Position numbers and translations under genes: made by a program | Assembly (NCBI GenBank): GCA_020832005.1 | Contig: JAFIFN010000020.1 | Location: forward strand, 1 to 40,315 | DNA: 40,315 nt | Direction: 5' to 3' | Origin: Gammaproteobacteria bacterium | Lineage (GTDB): Bacteria; Pseudomonadota; Gammaproteobacteria; Steroidobacterales; PWYM01 | The notes under the pieces: generated by a model | The model's database searches: none | Told to the model about the DNA's origin: nothing | Seen by the model: the letters and a program-made list of their open reading frames with translations, nothing else | Shown: positions 32,636-39,888 of the stretch, one piece after another | Numbering within the stretch: the stretch's first letter is position 1 | How the letters are laid out: each line of letters opens with the position of its first letter

Positions 32636-33778
32636 GTGTCTGCACTGCTGAATGCTGCCCCCCGCAGAACTGGCCGAGTCCTGCCTCTGGCCTTTCTCGC
32701 AGGAATACTGATCGCGCCTGCCCACAACGGGGCGAACGGCGGCAGTGACGAGGCGGCATCACGCGACCCGATGATCCCGTCGTCCAGTCAGTCCGATGCG
32801 ACAACGCTGCCGCTGGCGGCCGTCACTATCGTCACGGGCGAGCCGCTTCGGGCCAGACGGTTTTTTCAGGGCGCGATGAACATGCAACTGGCTCGCCACG
32901 TATTGGATGACCAGACGGCCCTGGCGCTCTCCGCGCATTTCGGACTGGCACTCGAGGCCGGCACCGCCGTGGACGTCCTGAGCCAGCCAGACGCGCCCGG
33001 GGCTGCGGTAGTGCGGCTCATCGAGGTCGCCGACGATCTGCCGACCCGGCGGCCGGCCTACGATGCGCGACTGATCGGACCCCTCGGCTTCGGGCTGCCG
33101 GTCAATGGCCTCGAGACGCGGCATGCGATTGCCAACAGTCTGGGGTTCGAGTCGACCGCCGGGGTGATGACCATGGCGTTTCCGCGACAGGATGGGAGCA
33201 CATACGACGTTGGTGAATATCACCTGAAAGCGCCGGATGACGTGCTGGTGCTGGGCGTCGATCGTGGTCCCATGCAACCGATCGGGCCGCTCGATCCGGC
33301 GCTGGACATTGGCGGGATCGCGTACGGCAGCATGTTCGTCGCCGACCTGAAGGCCAACGGCGCGTTTCTGACCGAGGTGCTCCAGTATGAGCTCAGACGT
33401 GAAACACGGTTCGAAAGCGGGGGGCCAAACGGTGGTTTGCCCGGCCTGGAGCGCGGCGAACGGATTGCCTTTCAGCAGTGGTTCAGTCCTGGTGCGACCA
33501 CCGGCTACCTCGTGGTGATGGCCCACCTCGATCACCCGGAACGCGCCGAAGCACCACGGGTGGTGGGACCCGCGCGAGGCATAGTCTCGTGGAGCTTCGA
33601 GGTCCGCGATCTCGACGAGGCCCTGGCGCGCTGGACGCGTTTCTCCGGCGAGACAGAACCCTCGGTGACTAGCATCTCGCTACCCCCTCATGGGCGCTAT
33701 CGGACAGCGATGGTGGCGCTGCCCGACGGCACAAAAGTCGAATTCATGGAGCCCCAGTCGCCGGCAGCGTTGCCGTGA
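32636..33778 (+). CDS. Exported tandem-VOC protein
   Basis: This 380-residue protein has an N-terminal signal (hydrophobic VLPLAFLAGILIAPA, about residues 15-29) and four VOC-like beta-alpha-beta-beta-beta modules forming two domains. Module openings are visible at LAAVTIVTGEPLRARRFFQ, GPLGFGLPVNGLETRHAIAN, IAYGSMFVADLKANGAFLTE and IVSWSFEVRDLDEALARW, and the last ends with DGTKVEFMEPQ, retaining a Glu at the usual metal-ligand place. Such tandem arrangements occur in extradiol dioxygenases and other VOC enzymes, which are normally cytoplasmic; secretion is unusual. GTG at 32636 follows GGAG by 7 bases, and the gap after the TonB receptor gene is 13 bp. Its stop overlaps the next start. Function unknown; substrate binding or transformation in the periplasm is inferred. 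Confidence 0.8.
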   Translation: MSALLNAAPRRTGRVLPLAFLAGILIAPAHNGANGGSDEAASRDPMIPSSSQSDATTLPLAAVTIVTGEPLRARRFFQGAMNMQLARHVLDDQTALALSAHFGLALEAGTAVDVLSQPDAPGAAVVRLIEVADDLPTRRPAYDARLIGPLGFGLPVNGLETRHAIANSLGFESTAGVMTMAFPRQDGSTYDVGEYHLKAPDDVLVLGVDRGPMQPIGPLDPALDIGGIAYGSMFVADLKANGAFLTEVLQYELRRETRFESGGPNGGLPGLERGERIAFQQWFSPGATTGYLVVMAHLDHPERAEAPRVVGPARGIVSWSFEVRDLDEALARWTRFSGETEPSVTSISLPPHGRYRTAMVALPDGTKVEFMEPQSPAALP

Positions 33779-34218
33779 GACGCCTCGTGGTGAGTGTCGC
33801 CTGCGCTTTGCTCGCAGCCTGTCAGGGCAGTGCCGTGCCGGTGAGCGATGTGGCCTCAGAGCAGTCCGCCAGCGCGGAGGCGTGCGCGGTTTACATGATC
33901 ATCAGCGGGGAAACCCTGGACCGTCGCAGGATGGCTGCGTACTCGGAGGCGCTGCTCGCGTCTGGCCTGTACCCCACGGTGGGTGGGCGGTACGTCAACC
34001 AGGCTCGCCCGTTTTCGGTAATCGAGGGCACACCCCCTGCCGACTACGTCACTCTGGTTGTGCGTTTCCCCGATGAGCACGCGCTGACCGAGTTCTGGTA
34101 TTCACAAACCTATCAGCAGGAGATCCTGCCCCTGCGGATCGATCCGCCCGCAGCGAACTTCACCGTGACGGCGCACCGCAGTCATGAATTCGACGCGGAC
34201 ACGAGTCGCTGTGACTGA
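33775..34218 (+). CDS. DUF1330-like lipoprotein
   Basis: This 147-residue protein has a lipoprotein signal with a LAAC lipobox (MRRLVVSVACALLAAC). The mature domain (ACAVYMIISGETLDRRRMAA, GLYPTVGGRYVN, FSVIEGTPP, DYVTLVVRFPDEHALTEFW, SQTYQQEILPLR) follows the DUF1330 pattern, a ferredoxin-like dimeric alpha/beta-barrel fold. The GTG start at 33775 overlaps the stop of the tandem-VOC gene (GTGA), so translation is coupled. DUF1330 proteins are mostly cytoplasmic and uncharacterised; an anchored form beside VOC proteins and a TonB receptor is notable. The role is unknown. Confidence 0.8.
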   Translation: MRRLVVSVACALLAACQGSAVPVSDVASEQSASAEACAVYMIISGETLDRRRMAAYSEALLASGLYPTVGGRYVNQARPFSVIEGTPPADYVTLVVRFPDEHALTEFWYSQTYQQEILPLRIDPPAANFTVTAHRSHEFDADTSRCD

Positions 34219-34260
34219 GTCGGCCAGGCTGTCTGGCCTCACGCGTTTCTGGAGACCCAT

Positions 34261-34788
34261 GTGTTTCGAAGAACCTTCGCAGTTGTTTTGGCCGGTATCG
34301 TGCTCAGTGGATGCAACGCCACTCCACCGGTGACCTCAGATGGGCTCGCGCCCGTCTATCGGCAGTCCATTCTGGTCAGCGATCTCGAACGCTCGCTCAC
34401 ACTCTATCGGGATGTCCTTGGCCTGAAGCTGGGCAGAGTTTCCGAGACCGCTCCGGACTCCTATTCGTACACCTTCTTCGACATCGAGCCCGGTGCGATG
34501 CGGCAGTTCGCCTACCTTGACGGCGAGGATCGACGGGAAATCCTCGGCCTGGGCGAGGTCCCCGACCTTCCCGACACCGGCTATACGCCCCCTCGCCGCG
34601 TCGCGTGGGTCCAGACGGTCCCGGATGTCGAATCGGTCATCGAGCAGGTACAGGCGCTGGGGCTGGAGCTGATTTCACCTCGCGAATTCATGAGCCGGGA
34701 GGCGGGCCGTCCGGGACTGGAAGCCGGGGTGATCGACTTCGACGGGCATCTGATCCTGTTCTACGGGTTGAAACGGGTGGGGACGTAG
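34261..34788 (+). CDS. VOC-fold lipoprotein
   Basis: This 175-residue lipoprotein (lipobox LSGC, Cys18) has one VOC domain of two modules: VYRQSILVSDLERSLTLYRDVLG near residue 32 and a C-terminal module ending VIDFDGHLILFYGLKRVGT. In metal-dependent VOC enzymes the last strand carries a Glu ('DGHLIEL'); here Leu166 takes its place, so a classic metal site is unlikely and binding rather than catalysis is possible. The GTG at 34261 has GGAGA 5 bases upstream; an overlapping ATG one frame over is not used. It is the last gene of the receptor/VOC operon, 42 bp after the DUF1330-like gene. Confidence 0.85.
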   Translation: MFRRTFAVVLAGIVLSGCNATPPVTSDGLAPVYRQSILVSDLERSLTLYRDVLGLKLGRVSETAPDSYSYTFFDIEPGAMRQFAYLDGEDRREILGLGEVPDLPDTGYTPPRRVAWVQTVPDVESVIEQVQALGLELISPREFMSREAGRPGLEAGVIDFDGHLILFYGLKRVGT

Positions 34789-34843
34789 GCAGAAACTCCA
34801 GCCGGGAGACCTGAGGAAGCCGCGTACGGAATCAGGAGACTGC

Positions 34844-34867
34844 CCGGCAGGACGCAAGTCCCGCCGG
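34844..34867. terminator. GNRA-capped hairpin between convergent genes
   Basis: CCGGC (34844-34848) pairs with GCCGG (34863-34867), and GGAC (34850-34853) with GTCC (34858-34861), around a GCAA tetraloop; one A/C mismatch lies between. The hairpin sits between the VOC lipoprotein gene and the convergent ycaC gene, so it could end transcription from both sides. There is no T-tract, so termination may be weak or Rho-assisted. Confidence 0.45.
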
Positions 34868-34879
34868 ACACTATTCCCA

Positions 34880-35506
34880 TCATGCCGCCTTGGTCAGGCT
34901 CGTATAGCTGTTGATCAGGTTCCGGTAGTCCGGAATGTGATTGCCGAACAGCGCGCCCAGGCCCTCAATATCGTTGCGCCAGTCGCGGTGTAACTCGCAG
35001 GCAACGCCAAACCAGCTCATCAGCTGCGCACCGGCCTGCGACATGCGGTCCCATGCGGCGTCGCGGGTGATCTCGTTGAACGTGCCCGAGGCGTCGGTGA
35101 CGACGAACACCTCGAACCCTTCGGCGAGGGCCGAGAGCACGGGGAAGGCCACGCAGACCTCGGTGACAACGCCGGCGATGATGAGCTGCTTTTTGCCCGT
35201 CGCCTTCACCGCCTTGACGAAGTCTTCATTGTCCCAGGCGTTGATCTGCCCCGGGCGCGCGATGTAGGGCGCATCCGGAAACGTTTCCTTGAGTTCCGGC
35301 ACCAGCGGTCCGTTGGGACCCTCCTCGAAGCTGGTGGTCAGGATGGTTGGCAGCTTGAAGTACTTCGCCAGATCCGCGAAGGCCAGCACGTTGTTCTTGA
35401 AGGTATCCGGGTGGATGTCCCGAACCAGGGACAGCAGACCGGTCTGATGGTCCACGAGCAGCACGACTGCCTGATTCTTGTCCAGGCGTTTGTATGACGT
35501 TTTCAT
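34880..35506 (-). CDS. ycaC: YcaC-type cysteine hydrolase (isochorismatase superfamily)
   Basis: This 208-residue protein closely resembles E. coli YcaC along its whole length, for example LVDHQTGLLSLVRDI, PTILTTSFEEGPNGPLVPEL and DASGTFNEITRDAAWDRMSQ. YcaC forms an octamer or a pair of octamers with a Cys hydrolase site; the Asp19 and Cys118 (VVTEVCVAFP) positions are kept. Its natural substrate is not established. The start ATG at 35506 has AGAGGTG just upstream. The gene is divergent from a LysR regulator (35721), with a hairpin-forming repeat in the shared region, so LysR control is likely. Convergent with the VOC operon. Confidence 0.93.
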   Translation of the reverse strand: MKTSYKRLDKNQAVVLLVDHQTGLLSLVRDIHPDTFKNNVLAFADLAKYFKLPTILTTSFEEGPNGPLVPELKETFPDAPYIARPGQINAWDNEDFVKAVKATGKKQLIIAGVVTEVCVAFPVLSALAEGFEVFVVTDASGTFNEITRDAAWDRMSQAGAQLMSWFGVACELHRDWRNDIEGLGALFGNHIPDYRNLINSYTSLTKAA

Positions 35507-35691
35507 GGTTCACCTCTGCAAGCTGTTGGCCCGATCGTCGGGCGGGTTGATGTGGCGCCAGCGAGTTTGTGTCGGCGTCAGCCGGCATCTGGGTTCGCTT
35601 CCACTTGCGGCCTTCTGTGATCGCTATACGGCCTGATAGGAAGCCTATTGCCGGGACAAGAACCTGTCTAGAATGCACTTTCGAACTCACC

Positions 35692-35707
35692 CTCCCAAAA
35701 ATGGGAG
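35692..35707. promoter_or_regulatory. Inverted repeat upstream of second LysR gene
   Basis: CTCCCA (35692-35697) and TGGGAG (35702-35707) are perfect 6-bp inverted arms around AAAA, ending 13 bp before the preferred GTG start of the LysR gene. It may be an autoregulatory operator, or a short hairpin in the leader next to the ribosome-binding site. Confidence 0.4.
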
Positions 35708-35720
35708 TCTGGAGCGCTCG

Positions 35721-36626
35721 GTGCAGGATCTCAACGACCTCTACTACTTCGTGAAGGCGGTGGAGCACGGCGGCTTCACACCGGCGGGACGCGCCGTGGG
35801 TGTGCCGAAATCCACCATCAGCCGGCGTGTGGCCCTGCTCGAGGAGAGGCTGGGGGTGCGCCTGGTCAATCGATCGACCCGTCACTTCGTGCTCACGGAT
35901 GTCGGCCAGCGCTACTTCAAGCACTGTCGCGCCATGCTGGTTGAGGCGGACGCTGCCCAGGAGGCGATCGACAGTCTCACCGTCGAGCCCGCCGGCATCA
36001 TTCGGTTGACCTGTCCCATCGGCCTGCTCAACTTCCACATCGGCGAGATGCTCGCCGGTTTCATGGCCCGGTACCCGAAGGTCTCAATCCACCTGGAAGC
36101 TACCAACCGGCGCGTGGATGTCATCGGCGAGGGCGTGGACCTGGCGATCAGGGTGCGGCCGAGACCCTTGGAGGACAGCGACCTGACGTTGCGGGTGCTT
36201 TCCGACCGGGGACAGTGCCTTGTGGCCAGTCCGGCACTGATCGCGCGCATGGGCATGCCGGATCGCCCGGAGGATCTGAGCAGCTGGCCGAGCCTGAGCC
36301 GGGCCGTGCCACAGGAGAACCATGCCTGGGTGCTGGAAAATGCGGCTGGCGAGACCGTCACGGTTCGCCATACGCCGCGCTACATCACCACCGATATGCT
36401 GGCGCTGAAGTCTGCGGCGCTGGCAGGCATCGGGGTGGTCCATCTGCCCATCCTCATGCTGCCCGAGGAACTGGAAAGCGGCGCGCTGGTAAGCGTGCTG
36501 CCCCACTGGCAGCCGCCCAGAGAGGTGATTCACATCGTGTTTCCCTCCCGGCGCGGCATGCTGCCCTCGGTTCGGGCGCTGATCGATTTCCTTGCCGAGC
36601 GCTATCGCGTGTTCGAGGAGGACTAG
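35721..36626 (+). CDS. LysR-family transcriptional regulator, divergent from ycaC
   Basis: This 301-residue LysR regulator starts VQDLNDLYYFVKAVEHGGFT, followed by helix-turn-helix PAGRAVGVPKSTISRRVALL and the linker and effector domain (GEGVDLAIRVRPRPLEDSDL, AGIGVVHLPILML). The GTG at 35721 is preferred because the LysR fold starts there and GGAGCG lies upstream; the ATG at 35673 would add 16 residues without features. It resembles the CrgA/DsdC-like group that often controls neighbouring redox or hydrolase genes. The 214-bp shared region with ycaC is a plausible binding region. Inducer unknown. Confidence 0.92.
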   Translation: MQDLNDLYYFVKAVEHGGFTPAGRAVGVPKSTISRRVALLEERLGVRLVNRSTRHFVLTDVGQRYFKHCRAMLVEADAAQEAIDSLTVEPAGIIRLTCPIGLLNFHIGEMLAGFMARYPKVSIHLEATNRRVDVIGEGVDLAIRVRPRPLEDSDLTLRVLSDRGQCLVASPALIARMGMPDRPEDLSSWPSLSRAVPQENHAWVLENAAGETVTVRHTPRYITTDMLALKSAALAGIGVVHLPILMLPEELESGALVSVLPHWQPPREVIHIVFPSRRGMLPSVRALIDFLAERYRVFEED

Positions 36627-36719
36627 CAGCCCTTCATTGACGGCACACCCGCGCCTAAGTGTTGGCGTGGCTGATATATTCGGGGTGCGCACTCGCTTGT
36701 TTTCCCGCGGAGGCTACTC

Positions 36720-37127
36720 ATGGTCAAGCTGCTTTCGATACTGACAATGACGCTGATGGCGTTCGCTTCTGCGGCCGGAGGAGAGAGGGAAACAGCGGCC
36801 GAATCTGCTGCGCTGGATTGGCTCACCTATCTGGATGCTGGCGAGTACCTAACTTCGTGGACCAATGCGGGCGTTCAGTTCAAGGCGCAACTCACGCCGC
36901 AGGCATGGGAGGATGCAGCGTCCGGCGCCCGCGTGCCGTTGGGTGCATTGCGCAGCCGGACACTCAGGACTGCACAGTATGCGAACAGTCTCCCGGGTGC
37001 GCCTGACGGAGAGTACGTGGTGCTGGGATTCGACAGCTCTTTTGATAACAAAGTGGTGAGTGTCGAGACGGTGACGACCGTTCTGGAAAACGGCGAATGG
37101 CGTGTCATTGGCTACTTCATCAGGTAG
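36720..37127 (+). CDS. DUF4019-like exported protein
   Basis: This 135-residue protein has a signal peptide (MVKLLSILTMTLMAFASAAG) and a mature domain matching DUF4019: AALDWLTYLDAGEYLTSWTN, GARVPLGALRSRTL, NSLPGAPDGEYVVLGFDSSF and WRVIGYFIR. Such proteins are small periplasmic proteins of unknown role. A GGAGG ribosome-binding site precedes the ATG. It lies downstream of the LysR gene on the same strand but 93 bp away, so cotranscription is uncertain. The fragment of a phosphotransferase gene follows at once. Confidence 0.88.
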   Translation: MVKLLSILTMTLMAFASAAGGERETAAESAALDWLTYLDAGEYLTSWTNAGVQFKAQLTPQAWEDAASGARVPLGALRSRTLRTAQYANSLPGAPDGEYVVLGFDSSFDNKVVSVETVTTVLENGEWRVIGYFIR

Positions 37128-37455
37128 CCCGAAAACGGTCCGATCCCGACGGCAGAACGAAGAACTCATTGCCGAAACGCTGGCTTTGGCCGCCAGATAC
37201 GGACTGTATCTCGCAGGCGACATGGCCTTCAATGAGACGGGGCTGGATTTCAGAATCGGATTCGCGACTGACACGGCAGGGCAGGAATGGGTGCTGAGAA
37301 TTTCGCGCCGCGACGATGTGCAGACCAAGATCGAACGCGAAGCGCGAATCCTGGATTTCGTGAAGAACCGACTTTCGGTCGCGGTGCCTGACTGGCACGT
37401 GCGTGGTCCTGATCTGGTGGCTGCTGAGGTGCGTTCCGACTCCGAGGGCACATAG
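37128..37455 (+). pseudogene. Macrolide 2'-phosphotransferase N-terminal fragment
   Basis: The frame downstream of the DUF4019 gene reads ELIAETLALAARYGLYLAGD, then AFNETGLDFRIGFATD, EWVLRISRRDDVQTKIEREA and RLSVAVPDWHVRGPDLVAAE, then a few unrelated residues and TAG at 37453-37455. This follows the N-lobe of Mph-type kinases (about the first 105 of roughly 300 residues), which inactivate macrolides by phosphorylating the 2'-hydroxyl. The catalytic HGD and DFG-like parts are missing, so it cannot be an active enzyme. No clear start or ribosome-binding site lies upstream, and the frame opens inside the DUF4019 gene at 37102. It is most likely a 3'-deleted remnant. Confidence 0.75.
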
Positions 37456-37511
37456 AAGTCGGCATGGAAGTTTAGGACCTTGACGACAAATTAGGGCAGT
37501 AGCCGCTCAGC

Positions 37512-37546
37512 GAGCGAGAGGGTAAATTACTGGCTCTCATTCGCTC
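37512..37546 (+). other. Inverted repeat next to methionine aminopeptidase start
   Basis: GAGCGA (37512-37517) and TCGCTC (37541-37546) can pair, with a further GAG/CTC match inside, directly before the ATG at 37549. A hairpin here would mask the leader of the gene, which shows no clear ribosome-binding site before either of its two possible ATG starts (37549, 37561). A role in translation control is conjecture. Confidence 0.3.
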
Positions 37547-37548
37547 AC

Positions 37549-38316
37549 ATGTCAGCCGCCATGACCATCGAATCTCAACGTGACGTCGACCGCCTTCAGC
37601 GGGTCGGTAGCGTCGTCGCCCGGGTGCTCAAAGAGATGCTTGAGGCCATCGAGCCAGGCATGACCACGGCCGATCTTGACAACATCGGTCGCAGGCGCCT
37701 GGATCACTTCGGCGCACGATCCGCACCCCAGGTCACCTACAACTTTCCGGGTGCCACCTGCATCAGCATCAACGAGCAGGCCGCGCACGGCATTCCCGGC
37801 CAGCGAATCATTGCTCGCGGCGACGTTGTGAATGTTGACGTATCAGCGGAGTTGGACGGCTATTTTGCGGACACCGGGGGCACCCGTGTCGTACCTCCGT
37901 CGACCCCCGTCAAGGACCGGCTGTGCCACGCCACGCAGCTCGCACTGCGCGAAGCGCTGAAAGAAGCCCGCGCCGGAAACAGGCTTAACCGACTTGGCAA
38001 GGCGGTGGAGCGCGTTGCCAGGCGCCATCGGCTGAAGATCATCCGGAATCTCGCCGGCCACGGCATCGGTCGCAGTCTGCATGAAGATCCGCACAGCATA
38101 GTCGGCTACTTCGAGCCCAGGGATCCTCGGGTACTCCGAGAGGGCATGGTCATCGCAGTTGAGCCGTTTCTATCTACCAGGAGCACCTGGGTGGAGGAAG
38201 CTTCGGACGGCTGGACACTGGTCGGTGCCAAGGGCAACTTCTCCGCGCAGTACGAACATACCGTGATTGTCACGCGTGGCGATCCCATCGTGCTGACCGC
38301 GACAGCTTCAGCCTAG
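37549..38316 (+). CDS. map: Methionine aminopeptidase, type I
   Basis: This 255-residue enzyme removes the initiator methionine from nascent proteins. All five metal ligands are in the standard places: D97 and D108 (VDVSAELDGYFADTGGT), H171 (NLAGHGIGRSLHEDP), E205 (IAVEPFL) and E236 (QYEHTVIV); H80 in the AAHGIPG segment is the conserved catalytic His. The length equals the bacterial type I family without an N-terminal zinc extension. It stands apart from rpsB/tsf and other housekeeping neighbours, so it may be a second MetAP copy. Start ATG at 37549 or 37561. Confidence 0.95.
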   Translation: MSAAMTIESQRDVDRLQRVGSVVARVLKEMLEAIEPGMTTADLDNIGRRRLDHFGARSAPQVTYNFPGATCISINEQAAHGIPGQRIIARGDVVNVDVSAELDGYFADTGGTRVVPPSTPVKDRLCHATQLALREALKEARAGNRLNRLGKAVERVARRHRLKIIRNLAGHGIGRSLHEDPHSIVGYFEPRDPRVLREGMVIAVEPFLSTRSTWVEEASDGWTLVGAKGNFSAQYEHTVIVTRGDPIVLTATASA

Positions 38317-38412
38317 CACGGCGTCCGCGCTCGACGGTCACGGTGTCCGGCAGTAGACCGCTCAACCCCACCCGGTAGAAAATTGCGCCGCACGCACGGC
38401 GGGTGACAAGCC

Positions 38413-38898
38413 ATGAGAGTGATACTTCTGGGGAATGCGGGCGCAGGCAAGAGCACCTTGGCCAGGGCGCTGATCGCGCGGCAACCGGCCGGGCGCCTGT
38501 CGCTCGACGAGGTGGCGTTCTGGGGCGGCACCGAAAGGCGACCGCTCGCCGACAGCATTGCCGATGTAAAGAGATTCATTGCCGACAACGAGCACTGGAT
38601 CATCGAGGGCTGCTACGCGGACATCATCGAGGCGGTGCTGGAAGAGTGCGATGAACTCGTCTTTCTCAATCCCGGCGTCGAGACCTGTGTCGCGCACTGT
38701 CGGGCGCGGCCATGGGAGCCGGAGAAATTCAGCACGAAGCAGGCGCAGGCTGCCCACCTGGATCACCTGATCGCCTGGGTGCGTTCCTATGAGACCCGCC
38801 AGGACGAATACGGCCTGCCCAGGCACCGGGCGCTATATGAGTCGTTTTCCGGAACAAAGCGCGAACTCAATGATCCGACGCGCTACGATTCCATCTGA
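38413..38898 (+). CDS. P-loop kinase-like NTP-binding protein
   Basis: This 161-residue protein has an N-terminal Walker A (MRVILLGNAGAGKSTLARAL) and the shape of small P-loop kinases of the topology-modulation/adenylate-kinase-like group (LSLDEVAFWGG, WIIEGCYADI, CDELVFLNPGVETCVAHCRA). The substrate is unknown; such genes are often called shikimate-kinase-like without proof. Downstream of methionine aminopeptidase by 96 bp, same strand. It converges with the alpha/beta hydrolase gene at 38935 after a 36-bp gap. Confidence 0.88.
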   Translation: MRVILLGNAGAGKSTLARALIARQPAGRLSLDEVAFWGGTERRPLADSIADVKRFIADNEHWIIEGCYADIIEAVLEECDELVFLNPGVETCVAHCRARPWEPEKFSTKQAQAAHLDHLIAWVRSYETRQDEYGLPRHRALYESFSGTKRELNDPTRYDSI

Positions 38899-38934
38899 GG
38901 CTGACCCGTATCGACGGTGCGCCGATCGGCGATG

Positions 38935-39888
38935 TCAGGAGACGTCTGGCTGGATCGTGATCCGCCTGATCGTTTCAAGCACCCGCTCTGGCTGCGCATG
39001 CGCAACCATGTGGCCGATGCCGGGCCATCGTTCGATGCTGACCATCGGCAGGTCCTGCAGCGCACCCACGTGCAACTCGGGCTCGAGGATGGCGTCGTCC
39101 TCGCCGTAGATCACACTGACCGGTACGGCGAGCTGCGCGTAGCGCGAGCGATAGTGCTGCAGCCCTGCGTTGAGCGCGAGCAGGTCGCGGATGTTCGACA
39201 TGACCTGTTCCGGGCGGCGTGCCAGCAGACCGCCACCGGCGGTCGCAAAATCCTCAGGTACCGGCTGGGGCTTGAAGATCCTGGCCAGCGTATCGTCGGC
39301 GAAGTGCCGTGACGCCGGCACCGCGATCGTCCACGCCAGCAGCTGCTGGAACCAGCGGCGTTCGAACATCGGATTGTCCAGCGGGGTTTCCAGTTCGAAC
39401 GGTGTTGTTGCCGGTGCCAGCAGCACCAGGCCAGAGACCATGTGCGGATGATCCAGCGCCAGGGCCAGGGCGACCGCCCCGCCCAGCGAGTGCCCGACGA
39501 CCACCGCCGACTCGATGTCGAGCCGCTCCAGCAGTGCCGTGATGACGCCGGCCTGGTCGGCGATTGCCGGTGTGCGTGCCGGCGGGCGGGCACTGTATCC
39601 CGAGCCTGGTCGGTCGATGGCAATGACGCGGTGGCTGCGTGCCAGTTCGTCGGCAATCGGACTGAAGTTCCGGCTGCTGCCGCCCAGCCCGTGGATCAGC
39701 ACCACGACCGGGCCGCGGCCCTGGTCGACGTAATGCATCCGCGCGCCCTCGACCTCAATGAAGGTCCCGGGGGGTGGCAGCTGTCGTTCCACGTCTTTCA
39801 TCGTCACCACGGTATATGCCGGCAATGCGGCCAGCAGCATGAGCAGCAAGACGCCGCCCAGCACAAGCAATTGACGGAAGGTGTTCAT
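38935..39888 (-). CDS. Membrane-anchored alpha/beta hydrolase
   Basis: This 317-residue hydrolase begins with a hydrophobic helix (FRQLLVLGGVLLLMLLAALP) that acts as a signal anchor or uncleaved membrane segment. The fold follows from residue about 45, with IHGLGGSSRNF (oxyanion strand), S134 (VVVGHSLGGAV), D264/D265 (YGEDDAIL) and H293 (GIGHMVAH) forming the catalytic triad. Many such enzymes cleave esters or epoxides and the substrate cannot be read. The ATG at 39888 overlaps the stop of the Kef-type gene by 4 bp (ATGA), so the two genes are probably cotranscribed and coupled. Confidence 0.92.
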   Translation of the reverse strand: MNTFRQLLVLGGVLLLMLLAALPAYTVVTMKDVERQLPPPGTFIEVEGARMHYVDQGRGPVVVLIHGLGGSSRNFSPIADELARSHRVIAIDRPGSGYSARPPARTPAIADQAGVITALLERLDIESAVVVGHSLGGAVALALALDHPHMVSGLVLLAPATTPFELETPLDNPMFERRWFQQLLAWTIAVPASRHFADDTLARIFKPQPVPEDFATAGGGLLARRPEQVMSNIRDLLALNAGLQHYRSRYAQLAVPVSVIYGEDDAILEPELHVGALQDLPMVSIERWPGIGHMVAHAQPERVLETIRRITIQPDVS

